Source: Patiria miniata (lineage: Eukaryota > Echinodermata > Asteroidea > Valvatida > Asterinidae). From it: a stretch of DNA of 64,000 bases. Made by a program: the position numbers and the translations under genes. The notes beneath the pieces were generated by a model. The model did not search any database. It was not told the DNA's origin and worked only from the letters and a program-made list of their open reading frames with translations. The stretch spans positions 26,394,622 to 26,458,621 of the forward strand of contig NW_024037073.1 in NCBI RefSeq assembly GCF_015706575.1, read 5' to 3'. Below, in pieces: positions 60,971-64,000 of the stretch; position 1 is the stretch's first letter; each line of letters begins with the position of its first letter.

Positions 60971-61466
60971 TGAGGCCTTTACTTTTAAAAGATATGCCAG
61001 GCCTGTACAGAGGATTTTCAAATGAGTGTCATGTATCGTTTCTATCGGGGAGTGTTCATATCAAGTAGCAAAGACTATTCATAAGATAGAATTTGCATCA
61101 ATATTAGGTTTTGTCCTTCATCGACGTACAAACACTGTATACTCAGTGTGTTCAACCTGAGTGAAAGTCAGCAAAAGCACTCGGGTGGGAATCGAACCCA
61201 CAACCTTCTGCTTTGTTGAGCAGACGTCTTACCACTCGACCACCAAGCACGTGAGGTTGTTTAACTTTTACTCGGGTGTAACACACCGAGTAGACAGTGG
61301 TTATATGTCGGTGAAGGGCAAAACCTAATTATTGCAAATTGTAAAGACTTAAATTGTGGAAGCAAAGTGTCTGCAAGATATAAATCACACAACAAAAATA
61401 TGATTTAGCTAAATAACACTTTTCAACGGTACATGTATTAGTACCCGTCTCTGGTGCAGGCCTGCA
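60971..61466. repeat. ~495-bp dispersed segment, copy 2
   Basis: Nearly identical to 55,916-56,420, including the inner tRNA-bearing element. On the left it abuts the end of gypsy copy 1 and on the right a duplicate of the sequence near 60,615 (TGATTCATTCATGTGGTATC), so it was probably inserted into, or duplicated along with, this gypsy locus. Confidence 0.85.
61093..61335 (-). mobile_element. Inverted-repeat element with tRNA-like core, copy C
   Basis: Same structure as the copy at 56,042-56,280: inverted arms (TATTAGGTTTTGTCCTTCAT ... GGTGAAGGGCAAAACCTAAT) and a minus-strand tRNA-like loop at about 61,249-61,178 with A box TGGTCGAGTGGT and B box GGTTCGATTCC. This copy keeps the intact AGGGCAAAACC end that the other copy has lost by one base. 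Confidence 0.8.
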
Positions 61467-61725
61467 ATGGTGATTCATTCATGTGGTATCCCCCATTCAA
61501 CTACTATAGTGGCATGGTGGCAACGTTGGAAACATTTCCATGCACTTTTCAGCTCATAAAAGGACTGGTCACAACAAACCGCCGACTTTGAGTGCTACAT
61601 TTGGACTTCCGACCCGGTGCATCATTCACAAACAGGTGAACAGCTAGCCAGCTGATACTACAGCTGCGTAATAACACTAACTTTCAGTTTTTACCAACAA
61701 GAGTGTCCTTACCCTTCCAATCACC

Positions 61726-62460
61726 ATGGCCAGTTCACATCGAGCACCAAAACAATGGTGTTTGGACAAGAATGAAACTGTCAACTCCTTCGACATCTGG
61801 AAACACAACCTACAATACATATCATTTCAAATATTTCAAGCTTCCTTGTAAAGTTCACATGGAACTCCACCGAGTAAATAAAACCCAATCCCGAGCTTAT
61901 TTGGCCAAAAACAAAAACAATGAACACGTTATATTCAACCTATCATAAGCTATCCATCTCCACATCAGAGAAAACAGCCCCGAGTAAAGATTTAAACTTT
62001 GTTCCCACTCCGGCCAAACCACTACCAAAGACGAATGAGAATTGCATACCTCATGCAAAACAAACCCTTCAAACATACAAAGACCATTCAAACCTTTGTG
62101 AGGAACTTTTCAAAGTCTTCTTCCTACTGGAAGAACGAGATACACTCACTACAAGCACGGCCACTACGTACACTGTTTAACCAAGAAGAATCGTGATTTC
62201 ATATGGGACGAGTAGTGTGACAGCTCTTTCAACACCCTCAAGACAGGATTGCAGGAGGCCCCTATCCTGGGTTACTCTCAATTGAGGGCCAATACATACT
62301 CGATCTGATGCCAGCAGGGATGGGATCAGTGAGTTCTCTCGCAAGTTTAGGAAGGGAAACAAAGAGTTATCGCCTATGCAAGTCTGGCATTGTCCGAACC
62401 AGGTGCCTACCTATGTTGCCCAATACCTACATGTTCCACAACCCTGACCCTGGAAGCATC
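61726..62460 (+). pseudogene. Internally deleted Ty3/gypsy element, copy 2
   Basis: The ATG at 61,726 opens a gag-like N-terminus ([18 protein letters not shown] followed by IWKHNLQYI), which soon meets a stop. From about 62,085 the sequence is RT thumb-like (FVRNFSKSS), then the same LTKKN-F-W, LGYSQLEGQYILD and YASLALSEP blocks as copy 1. So gag start and pol middle lie only about 350 bp apart: protease and most of RT are deleted. Several stops confirm it is inactive. Confidence 0.7.
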
Positions 62461-62766
62461 TGCATGTAACCCTAAGCATCTAACCCTAAGCGTCTAACCC
62501 TAAGCATCTAACCCTAAGCATCTAACCCTAAGCATCTAACCCTAACCCTAACCATCTAACCCTAACCATCTAACCCTAACCATCTAACCTAAACCTAACC
62601 ATCTAAACCTAACCATCTAACCCTAACCATCTAAACCTAACCACCTAACCATCTAAACCTAACCCTAACCCTAACCATCTAACCTAACCATCTAAACCTA
62701 ACCATCTAAACCTAACCATCCAACCCTAACCATCTAAACCTAACCCTAACCCTAAGCCTAACCCTG
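62461..62766. repeat. Telomere-like degenerate array (TAACCC-based)
   Basis: CTAACCCTAAGCATCTAACC units come first, then CTAACCCTAACCATC and AACCTAACCATCTAAACC variants, ending in AACCCTAACCCTAAGCC. This is the C-rich strand of the TTAGGG animal telomere repeat mixed with a CATC spacer, so most units are about 12-15 bp. It begins directly at the end of the gypsy fragment. Confidence 0.85.
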
Positions 62767-63470
62767 AGGATTTTGGGGAACATATATAGGTATTGGGGAA
62801 CAGGTATTGGGGAACATCGGGTAGACCCCGTCCAAACCCAAACCTAATTACTGTGTAACAAGGCGTAAATTGCTAGCTGTTGTCCAGCTTCCTCAAGCAT
62901 CGAACGCAACACCTCTAGGGCCGAGTCACCAGTAGAAGAAGCCATGCAGGCGGGATCTCTACATGCAGAGCCAATCAAAACATGCAGAGCCAATCAAAAC
63001 AAGTGAGGCCCAACTAAAGAACGACACCATAACCTGGGTTCTGAAGGAGAAAAATGCAGCAGTCGACCATACCAGAGTGCCGTATCAATAAATGGTCCAG
63101 CATCAAAAACTTACTGGTCCAACTGGGACCAGTTCGAGTGAGCTGGTGCCAGACATCGATCTTGAGGAGACATTGAGCTGGACTGCTACCAAGATGACAA
63201 AAACCTTCATCGTCACCAAGTTTCAGCCAGCATAGCAACCAAGATCAGAAAAGGATGTGGATGTTTGACATCATCTTCAATGCCAAGCTTAAGAAGAAAT
63301 GAACCATTAGGTCCCAAATTATTCTTTCTGAGTACTGCTCCCATTAGAGACGTCCCATAATTTAAAAGTGTTATTAAAGTGCTCTTAAAATATTGTGTAT
63401 AAGCTTTCAGGTCGGGACACCCTGGCTTAATTAAAGAGGGCCCATTGTAATGCAAATCATACATCGCTAC
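62767..63470. other. No gene recognised
   Basis: A short repeat (GGTATTGGGGAACA twice at about 62,790-62,820) and a duplicated 17-mer (CATGCAGAGCCAATCAAAA at about 62,963) are the only structures seen. Confidence 0.5.
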
Positions 63471-63471
63471 G

Positions 63472-63585
63472 AGTGTTGCTATGAAGCACGTCACGTGAAC
63501 AGTTGCATAGTGCGCTTTCATTGAGGGCATACTTGCATGAAGAGGCGCAGCACATCAGTCTGTTGCTAGCCAAGGCACGGAGCAC
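63472..63585. repeat. ~110-bp dispersed repeat, second copy
   Basis: Homologous to 59,815-59,925 (GCTATGAAGCACGTCACGTG ... TCTGTTGCTAGCCAAGGCAC), same orientation. The remaining sequence to the window end shows no recognisable feature. Confidence 0.7.
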
Positions 63586-64000
63586 ACGAACAGTTTACCC
63601 GATGGTAAGTCTACACTACACTATGCTACTGTCAGAATTCCCCTTAGATTTGAAGTGTTTTATATATTTCCAAATGTGCTTGTAGACTTCTTCATGTTTA
63701 TTCATTAACTTCTGACTCTTATTTACACAGGGCCATGGATTTCTTTGCCAACATGTAAATAACCTACTATTTTGTTTAGCAATACAGGACTGACAGGAGC
63801 AGTAGAATTCTCTTCCTTTGTGTTACCCATACCAATAGCATGTAATGCCTTTTGTGTTTAATTGAATAAGCTTATCCAATTCGTCCTCAATCTTTGTGTT
63901 TGAATTCCTTGAGGTTGTAATGAATGAAGCGGAATGTTAGGTATCACGGTTGGTTTGCAGTGATTGCTGGTATAAGAGAGATTTTTGGGTGTGCCACGGC

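Noticed and set aside
62461..62766. True chromosome end
   Set aside because: The repeat is degenerate, carries a CATC spacer and is followed by 1.2 kb of unique sequence.

Overview
The window is animal (metazoan) nuclear DNA. Protein-coding genes are split into short exons by GT-AG introns, and most of the sequence is transposon remnants, tRNA-derived SINEs, hairpin elements and satellite arrays. TTAGGG-type degenerate repeats, many tRNA-like SINEs, CR1/L2-like and L1/Tx1-like LINEs, Ty3/gypsy fragments and foldback elements suggest a marine invertebrate, perhaps a deuterostome such as an echinoderm, hemichordate or lancelet. The species cannot be fixed from the sequence alone. No bacterial, rRNA or CRISPR features are present.

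1-3.4 kb is satellite-like: a 224-bp repeat, a 42-bp hairpin repeat, a degenerate ~200-bp repeat and a fresh 195-bp duplication. 3.6-5.7 kb holds the last three exons of an unidentified minus-strand gene, with a 34-bp minisatellite in an intron. 7.0-16.9 kb holds twelve minus-strand exons of ZW10 (kinetochore/Golgi-ER tethering), reading clean to the stop codon but covering only about the C-terminal half. Its introns carry SINEs, hairpin elements and a foldback element with a possible 8-bp target duplication. 17.8-22.2 kb has two minus-strand exons resembling the N-terminus of the tRNA methyltransferase TRMT2A, with a decayed LINE and a tRNA-carrying inverted-repeat element in the intron between them.

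26.2-29.6 kb has four plus-strand exons of a zinc-finger/coiled-coil protein with three apparent frameshifts. One isolated minus-strand exon lies at 30.1 kb.

30.4-43.8 kb is the most striking part: a ~13.4-kb tandem array of roughly 90 units of ~151 bp. Each unit carries a tRNA-like core with A box and B box at exact tRNA spacing (44 nt) and a T-run downstream. The left ~40 units have the core on the minus strand and the right ~49 on the plus strand, with a sharp inversion at about 36,330. Anticodon-position triplets differ between units, and both arms show higher-order duplications.

43.8-64 kb is a transposon graveyard. It contains a gag-like ORF, L1/Tx1 RT fragments, a 31-bp palindromic minisatellite, several MITE-like hairpins, two duplicated ~495-bp segments each carrying a tRNA-like core within long inverted repeats, an RTE-like LINE 3' end, two Ty3/gypsy fragments and a telomere-like array. 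No complete gene was recognised there. All calls were made by reading; no alignment or folding program was run.
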